The notes: generated by a model not told the origin, from the letters alone. DNA of 64,000 nt from Nonomuraea fuscirosea (GCF_003001935.1 NZ_PVNG01000008.1:1-64000); one strand, 5' to 3'. Positions 41,311 to 50,495 are shown, counted from the first letter of the stretch. Numbers and translations are program-made.

Positions 41311-42805
41311 GGGAGCCCTCCACCTCCGTGACGGCGAGGGCCATCACGTCGTCCTGGGTGGCCTCGGTGGCGCGGAGTTCGCCGACGAGGCGGCCTCGGG
41401 CCATGACCAGGATCCGGTCGCTCATCCCGAGCACCTCCGGCAGGTCGCTGGAGATCATCAGCACCGCGTGCCCCGAGTCGGTGAGGGCGTTGACGAGCTG
41501 GTAGATCTCGACCTTGGCCCCGACGTCGATGCCCCGGGTCGGCTCGTCGAGGATGAGGACGTGGGCGTCGGCCACCAGCCACTTGCCGATGACCACTTTC
41601 TGCTGGTTGCCGCCGGACAGGGTGCGGACCTCCTGGTCGAGGCCCGTCATGCGGATGCCGAGCCGTTCGGCGACCTGGGCGGCGGCCGTGCGCAGCCGGG
41701 TCCGGTCCACGAAGCCGGCGCGGGTGGCGTCGCGCATGGTGACCAGGCCGAGGTTCTCGCCGATGCCGGCGCCCAGGACCAGCCCCTGGCCCTTGCGGTC
41801 CTCGGGCACCAGGCCGAGGCCCGCCTCCATGGCGGCGTGCACGTCGCCGGGCGGCAGTCGTTCGCCGCGGACGACGACCTCGCCCGAGTCGTAGCGGTCG
41901 GCGCCGAAGACCGCGCGGGCCACCTCGGTGCGGCCCGCGCCCACGAGCCCGGCCACGCCCACCACCTCGCCCGCGCGTACCTCGAACGACACGTCGTCGA
42001 ACGCGCCCGCGCGGGTCAGCCCGGACACCCGCAGCAGCGGCTCGCCGCGAGGGGACGGACGGCGCGGGTACTGCTGGTCGATGGGCCGGCCGACCATGAG
42101 CCCGACGAGTTCGTCGCGGCGGGTGTTCGCCGGGACCTCGGCCACGGACCTGCCGTCGCGCAGTACGGTCACCCGGTCGCCGATCTCGGCGATCTCCTCC
42201 AGGTGGTGGGTGATGAAGACGATCGCGACGCCCTCGTCGCGCAGCTGCCGCACGATGGTGAAGAGTTTGGCGACCTCGCTGGTGGTGAGGACGGCGGTGG
42301 GCTCGTCCATGATGAGGACGCGGGCGTGCAGCGCCAGGGCCTTGGCGATCTCCAGCATCTGCATGCGGGCGATGCCGAGACGAGCGACCGGGGTGCGCGG
42401 GTGCACGTCCACGCCGACCCGGTCGAGCAGCCGGGCGGCGTCGCGTTCCATGCGGGCGACGTCCACGAAGCCGAATCTGCGTGGCGGGCGGCCGAGCGCC
42501 AGGTTCTCCGCGACCGTGAGCTGCGGCACCAGGTTGAACTCCTGGTAGATGGTCGCGATGCCGAGCCGCTGGGCGTCGCCGGCCGAGTGCGGGTGCACGA
42601 GACGGCCGTCCATGCGGACCAGGCCGCCGTCGGGGCGGTAGGCGCCGGAGAGGATCTTGATGAGGGTGCTCTTGCCGGCGCCGTTCTCGCCGAGGAGGAC
42701 GTGGACCTCGCCGGTGCGCAGGCTCAGGTCGACGCCGTCGAGCGCGACGACGCCGGGGAAGACCTTACGCAGGCCTTCCGCTCTGAGAACTTCCTCCCCA
42801 CTCAC
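41300..42805 (-). CDS. CUT2 sugar ABC transporter ATPase (two nucleotide-binding domains)
   Basis: This 501-residue RbsA-family ATPase has domain 1 with Walker A GENGAGKST (about residue 39) and Walker B VLIMDEPTAVL, and domain 2 with signature LSGGNQQKVVIGKWL and Walker B LILDEPTRGID. As in the family, the second Walker A is degenerate (GLVGAGRTE). The first signature is also weak (LGIARMQMLEIAK, lacking the usual LS). It energises sugar uptake with the permease and lipoprotein genes downstream. The GTG at 42805 appears to be leaderless (see the promoter entry). Confidence 0.94.
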   Translation of the reverse strand: MSGEEVLRAEGLRKVFPGVVALDGVDLSLRTGEVHVLLGENGAGKSTLIKILSGAYRPDGGLVRMDGRLVHPHSAGDAQRLGIATIYQEFNLVPQLTVAENLALGRPPRRFGFVDVARMERDAARLLDRVGVDVHPRTPVARLGIARMQMLEIAKALALHARVLIMDEPTAVLTTSEVAKLFTIVRQLRDEGVAIVFITHHLEEIAEIGDRVTVLRDGRSVAEVPANTRRDELVGLMVGRPIDQQYPRRPSPRGEPLLRVSGLTRAGAFDDVSFEVRAGEVVGVAGLVGAGRTEVARAVFGADRYDSGEVVVRGERLPPGDVHAAMEAGLGLVPEDRKGQGLVLGAGIGENLGLVTMRDATRAGFVDRTRLRTAAAQVAERLGIRMTGLDQEVRTLSGGNQQKVVIGKWLVADAHVLILDEPTRGIDVGAKVEIYQLVNALTDSGHAVLMISSDLPEVLGMSDRILVMARGRLVGELRATEATQDDVMALAVTEVEGSRAH

Positions 42806-42840
42806 ATAATGTAATTATCCGTTACGGACAGTGGTGAATC
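42806..42840 (-). promoter_or_regulatory. leaderless promoter and palindromic operator of the sugar ABC operon
   Basis: On the minus strand TAATTA occupies positions -12 to -7 relative to the GTG, which would place transcription start at the start codon itself. Directly upstream lies TCCGT-T-ACGGA (42818-42828), a perfect 5-bp inverted repeat located between -35 and -10 where a repressor would act. The -35 hexamer is poor. Confidence 0.5.
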
Positions 42841-42848
42841 ATCGGAGA

Positions 42849-42878
42849 GCCCGCGCCCGGGAGGTGTCGGGCGCGGGC
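42849..42878 (-). terminator. 11-bp perfect hairpin after the amidase gene
   Basis: GCCCGCGCCCG (42849-42859) pairs exactly with CGGGCGCGGGC (42868-42878) over an 8-nt loop, 19 nt past the amidase stop. Confidence 0.75.
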
Positions 42879-42896
42879 CGTGTTACCGAGGGGTGG

Positions 42897-44429
42897 TCAG
42901 GGCTTGCTGATGCGGACCGCGTCCGCGATGACGTAACCGGTGCCGGACGTCCACCGGCTCACGCCGACGACGTTCTGTGTGCCGGCGTTCAGGGAGAACG
43001 TCCCGATGCTGCGCCAGGCCCCGCCTCCGGAGCGCTGGTCGACGTAGACGGTCTGGTTGCCGCCCGCCGTCGCCACGATGTACGGCGCCGAGCTGTTGTA
43101 TCCGGTGTCGGCCGGGTACCAGACCTCGACCTGGTAGGTGCCGGCGCTGGGGATCGTGGCCGAGTACCAGGCCGGGTCGCTGGCGGAGACCGGGTCGGCG
43201 AAGCGGTAGTCGGCGCCGTGGCGCTGGCCGGAGTAGGTGGAGGTGCCCCAGTTGGCGCTGGCGGTGAACTGGCCGGAGGTGGCGTTGTCGACCGTGGTGG
43301 TCCACGAGGGGGTGCCGCCGCCACCGGTCACGTAGTTCATGTATGTGGTCCAGTTCCAGTGCGAGCCCGGGTCGGTGTGGGTCGCGCCGGGGACCTCGTT
43401 GTGGCCGATGATGCCGGTCCGGTTCTTGGGGATGCCGTACTTGTCGCACAGGGCGCGGGTGAGCGCGGCGGAGGCCCGGTACATGGCGTCGGTGAACCAC
43501 GAGGCGTCGTTGACGAAGCCCTCGTGCTCGATGCCGATCGAGCGGTTGTTGTAGGAGGAGTTGCCGGCGTGCCAGGCGACGTCCTTGTCGCGCACCATCT
43601 GGGTGATGGCGCCGTTGGAGGACTTGACCACGTAGTGCGCGGAGACCTGGGCGCTCGGGTTCTGGAACCAGGAGATGGTGCCGGCGTACGAGCCCTGGGT
43701 GACGTGGATGACGACCTTGTCGATGTTGTAGCTGGTCTCCCGGTTGGAGACCCGGTAGTTGCTGGAGCTGGCCGCGACCCAGGCGGCCGGCGGGTAGTCG
43801 GGGCTGGCCACGGCGGCCTGGGCGTCCACGCCGCGGGCGTTCAGGTCGCGGGCCTTGGCCAGGTCGCCGCGGTCGGCGGTGACCTCCTGCGGCTTGACCC
43901 GCACGCCGCGCAGGTCGATGCCGAGGCCGAGCCCTTCGTAGACGGCGTCGGCGTACAGGCGGGCCAGCTCGGGGGAGGCGGCGTTGCCGTACTGGGCGAC
44001 GGCCTGGTACCAGCGGCCGGCGTCCTTCCTGGCGCTCTCGTCGAGGCCGAGCTTGTCGGCGTGGGCGCGCAGCACGGCCGCGCCGCCGAGGATGTTGGCC
44101 GCGTCGTCCGACTTGAGCTTGTCGGCCGGGAGCCCGGTGAGGTCGGCGGCCCGTTCGAGCGAGTGGTTGGTCGGGTTGCTGACCAGGTGCATCACGCCGT
44201 AGCCGCCGCTGGCGCTGGGCTCGCCGGCGTGGCCGTCGAGGTGCGTCTCGGCGTAGGCGAGGGCGACGAGCAGGTCACGGGGTACGTCGTGCGCGGCGGC
44301 GGCCTTGGCGAACGCGGCCGGCAGTGCGGGCTCCTTCGCCTGGGACCAGGCGGGCTGGCCGGCGGCGACGAGGATGACGGCGAGGATCGAGGTGGCGAGG
44401 GCTGCTAATCGCGTGCGGGCGAGAGTCAT
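42897..44429 (-). CDS. secreted N-acetylmuramoyl-L-alanine amidase with C-terminal golvesin-type domain
   Basis: This 510-residue exported protein has a signal peptide (residues 1-29, ending QPAWSQA), a helical domain with a lytic-transglycosylase-like look (residues 35-150, DLLVALAYAETHLDGH and GGYGVMHL), and an amidase_2 domain (about 235-365) with zinc ligands in VIHVTQG and GHNEVPGATHTDPG. The last 125 residues (about 385-510) are a beta-rich domain of the golvesin/Xly type (ASDPAWYSATIPSAGTYQVE, VYDQRSG-like and GYVIADAVRI). It should cleave peptidoglycan outside the cell. The C-terminal domain is about 70% identical by eye to that of the divergent glycosidase. Confidence 0.92.
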   Translation of the reverse strand: MTLARTRLAALATSILAVILVAAGQPAWSQAKEPALPAAFAKAAAAHDVPRDLLVALAYAETHLDGHAGEPSASGGYGVMHLVSNPTNHSLERAADLTGLPADKLKSDDAANILGGAAVLRAHADKLGLDESARKDAGRWYQAVAQYGNAASPELARLYADAVYEGLGLGIDLRGVRVKPQEVTADRGDLAKARDLNARGVDAQAAVASPDYPPAAWVAASSSNYRVSNRETSYNIDKVVIHVTQGSYAGTISWFQNPSAQVSAHYVVKSSNGAITQMVRDKDVAWHAGNSSYNNRSIGIEHEGFVNDASWFTDAMYRASAALTRALCDKYGIPKNRTGIIGHNEVPGATHTDPGSHWNWTTYMNYVTGGGGTPSWTTTVDNATSGQFTASANWGTSTYSGQRHGADYRFADPVSASDPAWYSATIPSAGTYQVEVWYPADTGYNSSAPYIVATAGGNQTVYVDQRSGGGAWRSIGTFSLNAGTQNVVGVSRWTSGTGYVIADAVRISKP

Positions 44430-44484
44430 GTGAGGTGCTCCTCGTTCACAGGTGACGGGTGCAACTTACGGCAGCTTCTGACTT

Positions 44485-44514
44485 ATGTCGATAATTGACA
44501 TTAACTCTGAGTTA
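44485..44514. promoter_or_regulatory. two palindromes in the amidase/glycosidase divergent promoter region
   Basis: ATGTC-N7-GACAT (44485-44501) is followed at once by TAACT-CTG-AGTTA (44502-44514). The stretch is AT-rich for this genome, contains TTGACA (44495-44500), and lies midway between the two divergent starts. A shared regulator is plausible. Confidence 0.45.
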
Positions 44515-44615
44515 GGTGAAACTTTTCGCCCTGTCATGTGGCGTCCGAGATTGGGCCCCCGTGAAACTGCTGAAAACTATTGCGCTCGTCGACGAATGCA
44601 CTGAAACTTCCCTTC

Positions 44616-46577
44616 GTGACCGCGCTCCTGCGTACCCTCATGGCGGCGCTCACCGCCGCCGCACTCGTCAGCATCGTGGCCCCGTCCCAGCCGACCCCCG
44701 CCGCCGCAGCCGCCTGCGCCGTCGATCCCGCCACCCCGAAGCGCCAGCTCAGGGCCATGTGGATCTCGTCGGTGGCCAACATCGACTGGCCCAGCCGCAC
44801 CGGGCTGAGCGTGGCGGCGCAGCAGGCCGAGTTCCGCGCCTGGCTCGACCTGGCCGTGGCCAAGCGGATGAACGCCGTGGTGGTGCAGGTCAGGCCGACG
44901 GCGGACGCGTTCTGGCCCTCGTCGTACGAGCCGTGGTCGCAGTGGCTGACCGGCACCCAGGGCGGCAACCCGGGCTACGACCCGCTGGCCTTCATGGTCG
45001 CCGAGGCCCACGCCAGGAACCTGGAGTTCCACGCCTGGTTCAACCCGTACCGGATCGCCAACCACGACGATCCGTCCAGGCTGATCTCCAGCCATCCCGC
45101 CCGGCGCAATCCCGGCTGGCGGTTCGCCTACGGCGGCAAGCTCTACTACAACCCGGGCATTCCGGAGGTACGCGACTTCATCGAGGACGCGATCATGGAC
45201 GCGGTCTCCAGGTACGACGTGGACGGCGTGCACCTCGACGACTACTTCTACCCCTATCCGGTGAGCGGGCAGGCCATTCCCGACGCGGCGGCGTACGCGC
45301 AGTACGGCGGCTCGTTCTCCAACGTCGGCGACTGGCGGCGGGAGAACGTCAACCTGCTGGTCCGCGAGCTCGACCAGCGCATCCACGCGGCCAAGTCGCA
45401 CGTGTCCTTCGGCATCAGCCCGTTCGGCATCTGGCGCAACAACGGCACCGACCCGCTCGGCTCGCGCACGTCGGGGCTGCAGTCGTACGACGCGATCTAC
45501 GCCGACAGCAGGAAGTGGGTCAAACAGGGCTGGGTGGACTACCTCGCCCCGCAGATCTACTGGCACATGGGCTTCGCCACCGCCCCCTACGAGGTGCTCA
45601 CCGCCTGGTGGTCCGACGTCGTCCGGGGCACGGGCGTGCAGCTCGTCGTCGGCCAGGCCGCCTACCGCGCCGGCGCCTCGGGGCAGGACGCCGCCTGGCA
45701 GGACCCGGCCGAGCTGAGCGACCACCTGACCGACAACCGGCAACATCCCGAGGTCGCCGGCGACATCTTCTTCAGCGCCAAGGACGTCAGGGCCGACCGG
45801 ATCGGCGCGTTCACCAGGGTCGTCAACGCTCACTACACCAGGCCCGCGCTGCTGCCGGCCCGCGGCACGGCCGCCGCCCCCGCCGCGCCGTCGATCACCT
45901 CGGCCACGCGGGGCTCGAACGGCGTCCAGCTCGCCTGGACGGGCTCGGCCACGTCGTACGCGGTCTACCGGGTGGACGGCAGCCCGACGAGCGCCGACCC
46001 GTGCTTCTTCGCCGACGCCCGCAACCTGGTCGGGACCACCCGGCAGAAGACGTTCACCGACACCGGCGCCGGCGGATCGGCCTACACCTACTACGTGGCC
46101 GCGCTCAACCGCACCCACCAGGAGAGCGCGCCCAGCGCGGGCAAGGCCGTCGGCCAGGGCGGCGGCGGCGCGTTCAGCGTGGTGATCGACAACGCCGGGC
46201 CCGGGTTCGCCGCCGGCTCGGCCTGGGGCACCTCCACCTACTCCCCGCAGCTCCACGGCGCCGACTACCGCTTCGCCGAACCCGTCGCGGCGAGCGATCC
46301 GGCCTGGTTCAGCGCGGCCGTCCCGAGTGCGGGCGACTATCGGGTGGAGGTGTGGCATCCGGCCGATCCCGGCTACAACAGCGCGACGCCGTACATCGTC
46401 GCGGCTTCCGGGGGGAACCGGACGGTCACTCTCGACCAGCGCACGGGGGGTGGCGCCTGGCGCAGCCTGGGCACGTACCGGCTGGACGCGGGCACGTACA
46501 ACGTGGTCGGGGTGAGCCGCTGGACCGCCACGACCGGGTACGTCATCGCGGACGCCGTCCGGATCACCCGGCTCTGA
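44616..46577 (+). CDS. secreted GHL10-type glycoside hydrolase with golvesin-type domain
   Basis: This is a 653-residue exported protein from GTG 44616; a TTG at 44580 is an alternative start and neither has a clear ribosome site. It has a signal peptide (1-31), a GHL10/DUF187 TIM-barrel (about 40-395) with RAMWISSVANIDWPS, VVVQVRPTADAFWPS, FHAWFNPYRIAN, the acidic pair DGVHLDDYFYPYP and YLAPQIYWHMGF, then a fibronectin III-like domain (about 420-510) and a C-terminal golvesin-type domain (about 530-653). The family acts on glycans of the cell envelope in several bacteria. Paired with the amidase across a common promoter region, it likely helps remodel the wall. Confidence 0.9.
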   Translation: MTALLRTLMAALTAAALVSIVAPSQPTPAAAAACAVDPATPKRQLRAMWISSVANIDWPSRTGLSVAAQQAEFRAWLDLAVAKRMNAVVVQVRPTADAFWPSSYEPWSQWLTGTQGGNPGYDPLAFMVAEAHARNLEFHAWFNPYRIANHDDPSRLISSHPARRNPGWRFAYGGKLYYNPGIPEVRDFIEDAIMDAVSRYDVDGVHLDDYFYPYPVSGQAIPDAAAYAQYGGSFSNVGDWRRENVNLLVRELDQRIHAAKSHVSFGISPFGIWRNNGTDPLGSRTSGLQSYDAIYADSRKWVKQGWVDYLAPQIYWHMGFATAPYEVLTAWWSDVVRGTGVQLVVGQAAYRAGASGQDAAWQDPAELSDHLTDNRQHPEVAGDIFFSAKDVRADRIGAFTRVVNAHYTRPALLPARGTAAAPAAPSITSATRGSNGVQLAWTGSATSYAVYRVDGSPTSADPCFFADARNLVGTTRQKTFTDTGAGGSAYTYYVAALNRTHQESAPSAGKAVGQGGGGAFSVVIDNAGPGFAAGSAWGTSTYSPQLHGADYRFAEPVAASDPAWFSAAVPSAGDYRVEVWHPADPGYNSATPYIVAASGGNRTVTLDQRTGGGAWRSLGTYRLDAGTYNVVGVSRWTATTGYVIADAVRITRL

Positions 46578-46581
46578 CCGG

Positions 46582-46593
46582 CTACGAAAGTAG
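46582..46593 (+). promoter_or_regulatory. CTACGAAAGTAG motif before the histidine kinase
   Basis: A perfect 4-bp inverted repeat CTAC-GAAA-GTAG lies 39 nt upstream of the GTG and just past the glycosidase stop. Similar elements often precede HisKA_3 two-component genes in actinomycetes, so autoregulation through a NarL-type regulator is possible. Confidence 0.35.
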
Positions 46594-46631
46594 GGGTGGG
46601 CACGTACGGCGGGTGATCGTACGATGAGGCC

Positions 46632-47714
46632 GTGGACGGTGCCCGCCCGCGGCCGATCGACGCGGTCGCGGCCCTGGCCGCGGCGGGTCTGACGCCTGTG
46701 GCCGGCTACTCGGGCACGGGCCTGGTGCTCCTGCTGGCAGGGGTGCTGCCGGTGTTCTGGATGCGCCGGGCGCCCCTGGTCGTGGCCTGGATCGGGGCCG
46801 GCATCGCGGTCGCCGTGCCCGCCCTGTCGTTGCTCGCGCCGTCCGTCGTGCCCCTTCCGCCACCGGACACGCTGCTCTGGCCGCCCTTGGGGCCGTTCGC
46901 CGCCTACGCCGCGGTGGCGTACGCGCGCGACAGCCGCCCGCTCTGCCGCCGGCTGCCGGTGCTCGTGCTGGCCCTCGGCGTCCTTTCCCTGCCCGACCGG
47001 TTCGGGCTCGTCGCCAGGTCCGAGGCGGTGATCGCGCTCGCCGTCCTGTACGGCCTGTACGTCTCCGTCAGGGAACGCCTCCGCGCCGAGCTGGCCGAAC
47101 GCGCACAGCGGATCGAACGCGAGCGCCTGGCCGGCCAGCTGCACGACGTGGTCACCCACCGGATCGGCCGCATCGTGCTCCAGGCCGGCGCGATGGCTCT
47201 GGCGGCCGGCGACGAACGCGCCAGGGCGGCGGCCGAGGACATCCGCACGACCGGCTCCGAGACGCTGGAGGAGTTACGCCACATGACCGCGCTGCTGCGG
47301 CGGGGCACCGGGGAGGGCTTCGACCTGGGGCTGCCCCTGCCGGACCTGCGGCCCCTGGTGATCGAATCGGCGCAGGCCGGCGTGCCCGTCGAGCTGTCGG
47401 TCGAGGGCACGCCCGTGCCGGTGCCCGGGCCGGTGGGGCGCAGCGCGTACCTGGTGGTCGAGGCGGCCCTGGCCAACGTGCGCGAGCACGCGCCGGGGGC
47501 GGACGTGCGGGTGCGCGTCCGCTACCCGCCCGGCTACGTGCGGATCGGCGTGCGCAACTCCGCCGGGCGGCCCGGCGCCTGGGTCAGCGTCGCCGGGCCG
47601 GGGCCGAGCCTGACCGACCTGCGGCGGCGGGTGGAGGTGGCCGGCGGGACGCTGGAGAGCGGGCCGCTGGAGGACGGCGGCTTCCACGTCGAGGCCACCT
47701 TCCCGGCCGCCTGA
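46632..47714 (+). CDS. orphan HisKA_3-family sensor histidine kinase
   Basis: This 360-residue membrane kinase has four to five N-terminal hydrophobic segments (residues 10-145), then the dimerisation/phosphoacceptor helix ERLAGQLHDVVTHRIGRIVLQ with His about residue 174, and an HATPase_c domain with N-box VVEAALANVREHA. The G1 and G2 boxes are weak (VAGPGPSLTDLRRRVEVAGG), the usual DxGxG Asp being absent. No response regulator is encoded next to it. It is separated from the glycosidase by 54 nt on the same strand and may be co-transcribed. Confidence 0.87.
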   Translation: MDGARPRPIDAVAALAAAGLTPVAGYSGTGLVLLLAGVLPVFWMRRAPLVVAWIGAGIAVAVPALSLLAPSVVPLPPPDTLLWPPLGPFAAYAAVAYARDSRPLCRRLPVLVLALGVLSLPDRFGLVARSEAVIALAVLYGLYVSVRERLRAELAERAQRIERERLAGQLHDVVTHRIGRIVLQAGAMALAAGDERARAAAEDIRTTGSETLEELRHMTALLRRGTGEGFDLGLPLPDLRPLVIESAQAGVPVELSVEGTPVPVPGPVGRSAYLVVEAALANVREHAPGADVRVRVRYPPGYVRIGVRNSAGRPGAWVSVAGPGPSLTDLRRRVEVAGGTLESGPLEDGGFHVEATFPAA

Positions 47715-47750
47715 ACCGGTGCGCCGCCCCTTCCCGGCCGCCTGAAGCGG
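47698..47750. repeat. direct repeat duplicating the histidine kinase 3' end
   Basis: CCTTCCCGGCCGCCTGAA plus CCGG/GCGG occurs at 47698 and 47729 (31 bp apart, one mismatch in 22). The first copy contains the last codons and stop of the kinase gene, and the second is a non-coding duplicate of it. Confidence 0.8.
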
Positions 47751-47757
47751 AGGGCGT

Positions 47758-49179
47758 TCAGGAGCCGTAGATCACCGACAGAAAGCGCACCAGCACGTCC
47801 TCTCGCGAGGCGGGCGGCAGCGCGTCCAGCACCGCGTTGACCATCGCCATCTCCGGCTGCCCCGCCCCCGGCCGCAGGTCCACCCCTACCGACGCGCTCA
47901 GCTCGGCGAACGACGCGTCGTCGACGGCGTCCAGGTCCAGCCCCGCCACCAGCTCGACCAGCCCTTCCGGCAGCACGACGGGCCCGCGTTCCCTGGCCGC
48001 CTCGGCCGACTCGGCGATCACCTTGAGCATGGCCTCCACCCCGGCGAGCGTGACCCCGGTGACCGTGATGTGCAGGTTGGCGGGGATGCCGGCGTACGAG
48101 AGCTGGGGCTGCAGGAACCAGCCCCGCGCCCGCGCCTCGTCGGCCAGCACGAACACGTCGACGCCGTCGCCGGCGAAGGCCACCAGCGACGACTCGGGCT
48201 CGCCGAGCACCCGCAGCCCGGGGATGGCGGCCAGGCCGGCGCGCAGCCTGGTCGTCGCCTCCAGCGTGGCCCGGCCCAGCTCCGCGTACCCCTGCCGGCC
48301 CAGCGCCTGAAGGGTGGCCCAGGCGCCGCCCAGCGGGCCGGCCGACCGGGAGCTCTGCACGGTCGCGTTGATGATCGTGTACCCGGGCCAGGCGGCCGAG
48401 GCGAAGTACGCCCGCCGCCGCATCGCGGGATCGGCGAACAGCAGGACCGAGGCCCCCTTGGGCGCGTAGCCGAACTTGTGCAGGTCGCAGGAGATCGAGG
48501 TCACCCCGGGCACCGACAGGTCGAACGGCGGCACCGTCGCCCCCGCTTCACGTAACCAGGGCAGCAGCCAGCCGCCCACGCACGCGTCCACGTGGAACGG
48601 CACGCCCGCCGCCGACGCCACGGCGGCCACCTCCTCGATCGGGTCGATCACGCCCTGCGGGTAGGACGGCGCGGAGGCGACGACGAGGACGGTGTCCGGG
48701 CCGATCGCCGCCGCGACGTCGTCGGCGCGCACCTTGTACGTCGACAGGTCCACCGGCAGGGCGACGACCTCGACCCCGAGGTAGTGCGCCGCCTTGTGGA
48801 AGGCCGGATGGGCCGTGACCGGCAGGACCAGGTTGGGGCGGTCGCGTCCGGCCTGGTCGCGGGCCGCCTTGACGGCCAGCATGATCGACTCGGTGCCGCC
48901 GCTGGTGAAGATGCCGTGGCCGCCGCCGAGCAGGTCGGCGACCGCGCCGACGACCTGCCGCTCCATCTCGACCACGCTGGGGAACGCGGTCGGGTCGAGG
49001 CAGTTGACCTCCAGCATCTCCAGGTAGGCCCGGGTGGCGGCGTCGTTCACCTCGGCCCGCCCGGTGTCGTAGACGTAGGCGGTCACCTGGCCGCCGCGTA
49101 CGGGCAGGTCGTGCTCCTTGAGCCGGGCGACCTCGGCGAGCAGGTCTTCCGTGGTCCTTCCGGCCGGGGGCAGGTTCAC
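47758..49179 (-). CDS. PLP-dependent decarboxylase/lyase (sphingosine-phosphate-lyase-like)
   Basis: This 473-residue group II PLP decarboxylase has the cofactor motif FTSGGTESIMLAVKAAR (about residue 95), the Asp in FHVDACVGGWLLPW, and the Schiff-base lysine in ISCDLHKFGYAPKG (about residue 235). The order and the ACVGGW and HKFGYAPKG blocks fit the sphingosine-1-phosphate lyase/DcaS-like group more than glutamate decarboxylase. The GTG at 49179 has AAGGAGG 6 nt upstream and overlaps the stop of the MFS gene by 4 nt, so the transporter and enzyme act together. Substrate not known. Confidence 0.9.
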   Translation of the reverse strand: MNLPPAGRTTEDLLAEVARLKEHDLPVRGGQVTAYVYDTGRAEVNDAATRAYLEMLEVNCLDPTAFPSVVEMERQVVGAVADLLGGGHGIFTSGGTESIMLAVKAARDQAGRDRPNLVLPVTAHPAFHKAAHYLGVEVVALPVDLSTYKVRADDVAAAIGPDTVLVVASAPSYPQGVIDPIEEVAAVASAAGVPFHVDACVGGWLLPWLREAGATVPPFDLSVPGVTSISCDLHKFGYAPKGASVLLFADPAMRRRAYFASAAWPGYTIINATVQSSRSAGPLGGAWATLQALGRQGYAELGRATLEATTRLRAGLAAIPGLRVLGEPESSLVAFAGDGVDVFVLADEARARGWFLQPQLSYAGIPANLHITVTGVTLAGVEAMLKVIAESAEAARERGPVVLPEGLVELVAGLDLDAVDDASFAELSASVGVDLRPGAGQPEMAMVNAVLDALPPASREDVLVRFLSVIYGS

Positions 49180-50495
49180 GCGGCCTCCTTCGTTCTCGTG
49201 GGGGTGAGCCTTCCGTACCTGACGACGAACGGCAGGCTGATCAGCATGAGCAGGGCGGGCAGCGCGGTGAAGCCGAGCAGCAGCCCGGTCAGCGCGCCGG
49301 GCGGCTGCGCGACCGGCGCCTCGGTCGGCGCCGAGGTGAATCCCGACAGGGTCAGCACCAGCGCGAACAGCCCGGGTCCGAGCGCCAGCCCGGCCGTCTC
49401 GCCCGCCGTCCACAGGCCGGTGAACGCGCCGGACTGGGCATGGCCCGTACGGGCGGCGTCGGCGTGCACGGTGTCGGGCAGGAGCGACAGCGGCAGCAGT
49501 TGCAGCGCCGCGTAACAGACCCCGGCCAGGGCGGTCAGCGCCAGCGTGGCGATCAGCCCGCCCGAGGCGATGGCCGGGATCAGCGCGACCGCGACGCCGC
49601 AGAAGCCGACGGAGGCGGCCAGGTAGCAGCGCACCGCCCCGTGCACGCGGGCCAGCCAGGCCCAGCCGGGCACCGCGAGCATGCTCGGCCCGACCAGGCA
49701 GACGAACATCACCGACGTCAGCCCGTAGTCGCCCAGCCGGTACGACGCCACGTACGGCGCGCCCGCCAGCATCACCGCCACGGCCAGCGCCTGCGTCACG
49801 AAGGCCGCCAGCAGCACGAAGAACGGCCGGTTTCCCCTGGCCAGCCGGAAGGCCGCCACGGGGCCGAGCTGCCTGGGCCCCGGCCTGGACGGCACCCAGC
49901 GGGTGGCCAGCGTCGAGCCGGCCAGCGCCGCCGCCATGATCGCGCCGATCGTCACGCCCATCACGGCGTATCCGGCCCGGCCGCCTCCGGCCAGATCGAC
50001 CACGGCCGGGGCCAGGCCGCCGGCCACGAGGATGCCCACGGTCAGGCACACCACCCGCCAGGACATGATCCTGGTCCGCTCGCCCGGATCGGGCGACATC
50101 TCGGCCGGCAGCGCCACGTACGGGACCTGGAAGCAGGCGAAGGCCGTGGCCGCCAGCAGGAACGCCGCCCCGGCCCAGAGCGCCCCTGGAACGTCGCCCG
50201 GCACCGCGAACATCAGCGCGAACGCCACCGGCAGCGCGGCCGAGCCGGCCGTCAGCAGGCGCGTCCTGCGGCCGGTCCGCACCGCCTCGCGGTCGCTGGC
50301 GGCGCCCACCAGGGGGTTCAGCAGCACGTCCCAGATCTTGGGCGCGACCAGCACGGCGCCCGCCACGGCGGCGGGGACGCCGAGCATGTCGGTCAGGTAG
50401 TACAGGAGCAGCAGGCCGGGAACCGCCGAGAACACGCCGGTCCCGACGGAGCCGACGCCGTAACCGAGCAGCCGGCCCCTCCCGAGCCGGCTCAC
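49176..50495 (-). CDS. MFS transporter of the GPH (MelB-like) family
   Basis: This 439-residue protein has twelve hydrophobic segments. The N-terminal pattern GSVGTGVFSAVPGLLLLYYLTD, APKIWDVLLNPLVGAASDR and the loop RTGRRTRLL are the marks of the glycoside-pentoside-hexuronide/cation symporter group. It may import or export the substrate or product of the decarboxylase coupled to it. The GTG start at 50495 has no ribosome site; the upstream 180 bases are GC-rich tandem repeat. Confidence 0.9.
   Translation of the reverse strand: MSRLGRGRLLGYGVGSVGTGVFSAVPGLLLLYYLTDMLGVPAAVAGAVLVAPKIWDVLLNPLVGAASDREAVRTGRRTRLLTAGSAALPVAFALMFAVPGDVPGALWAGAAFLLAATAFACFQVPYVALPAEMSPDPGERTRIMSWRVVCLTVGILVAGGLAPAVVDLAGGGRAGYAVMGVTIGAIMAAALAGSTLATRWVPSRPGPRQLGPVAAFRLARGNRPFFVLLAAFVTQALAVAVMLAGAPYVASYRLGDYGLTSVMFVCLVGPSMLAVPGWAWLARVHGAVRCYLAASVGFCGVAVALIPAIASGGLIATLALTALAGVCYAALQLLPLSLLPDTVHADAARTGHAQSGAFTGLWTAGETAGLALGPGLFALVLTLSGFTSAPTEAPVAQPPGALTGLLLGFTALPALLMLISLPFVVRYGRLTPTRTKEAA

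Noticed and set aside
47758..50049. 763-codon fusion of decarboxylase with an upstream Gly/Arg-rich part
   Set aside because: The first 290 codons are an out-of-frame shadow of the MFS gene; GTG 49179 with AAGGAGG is the real start.
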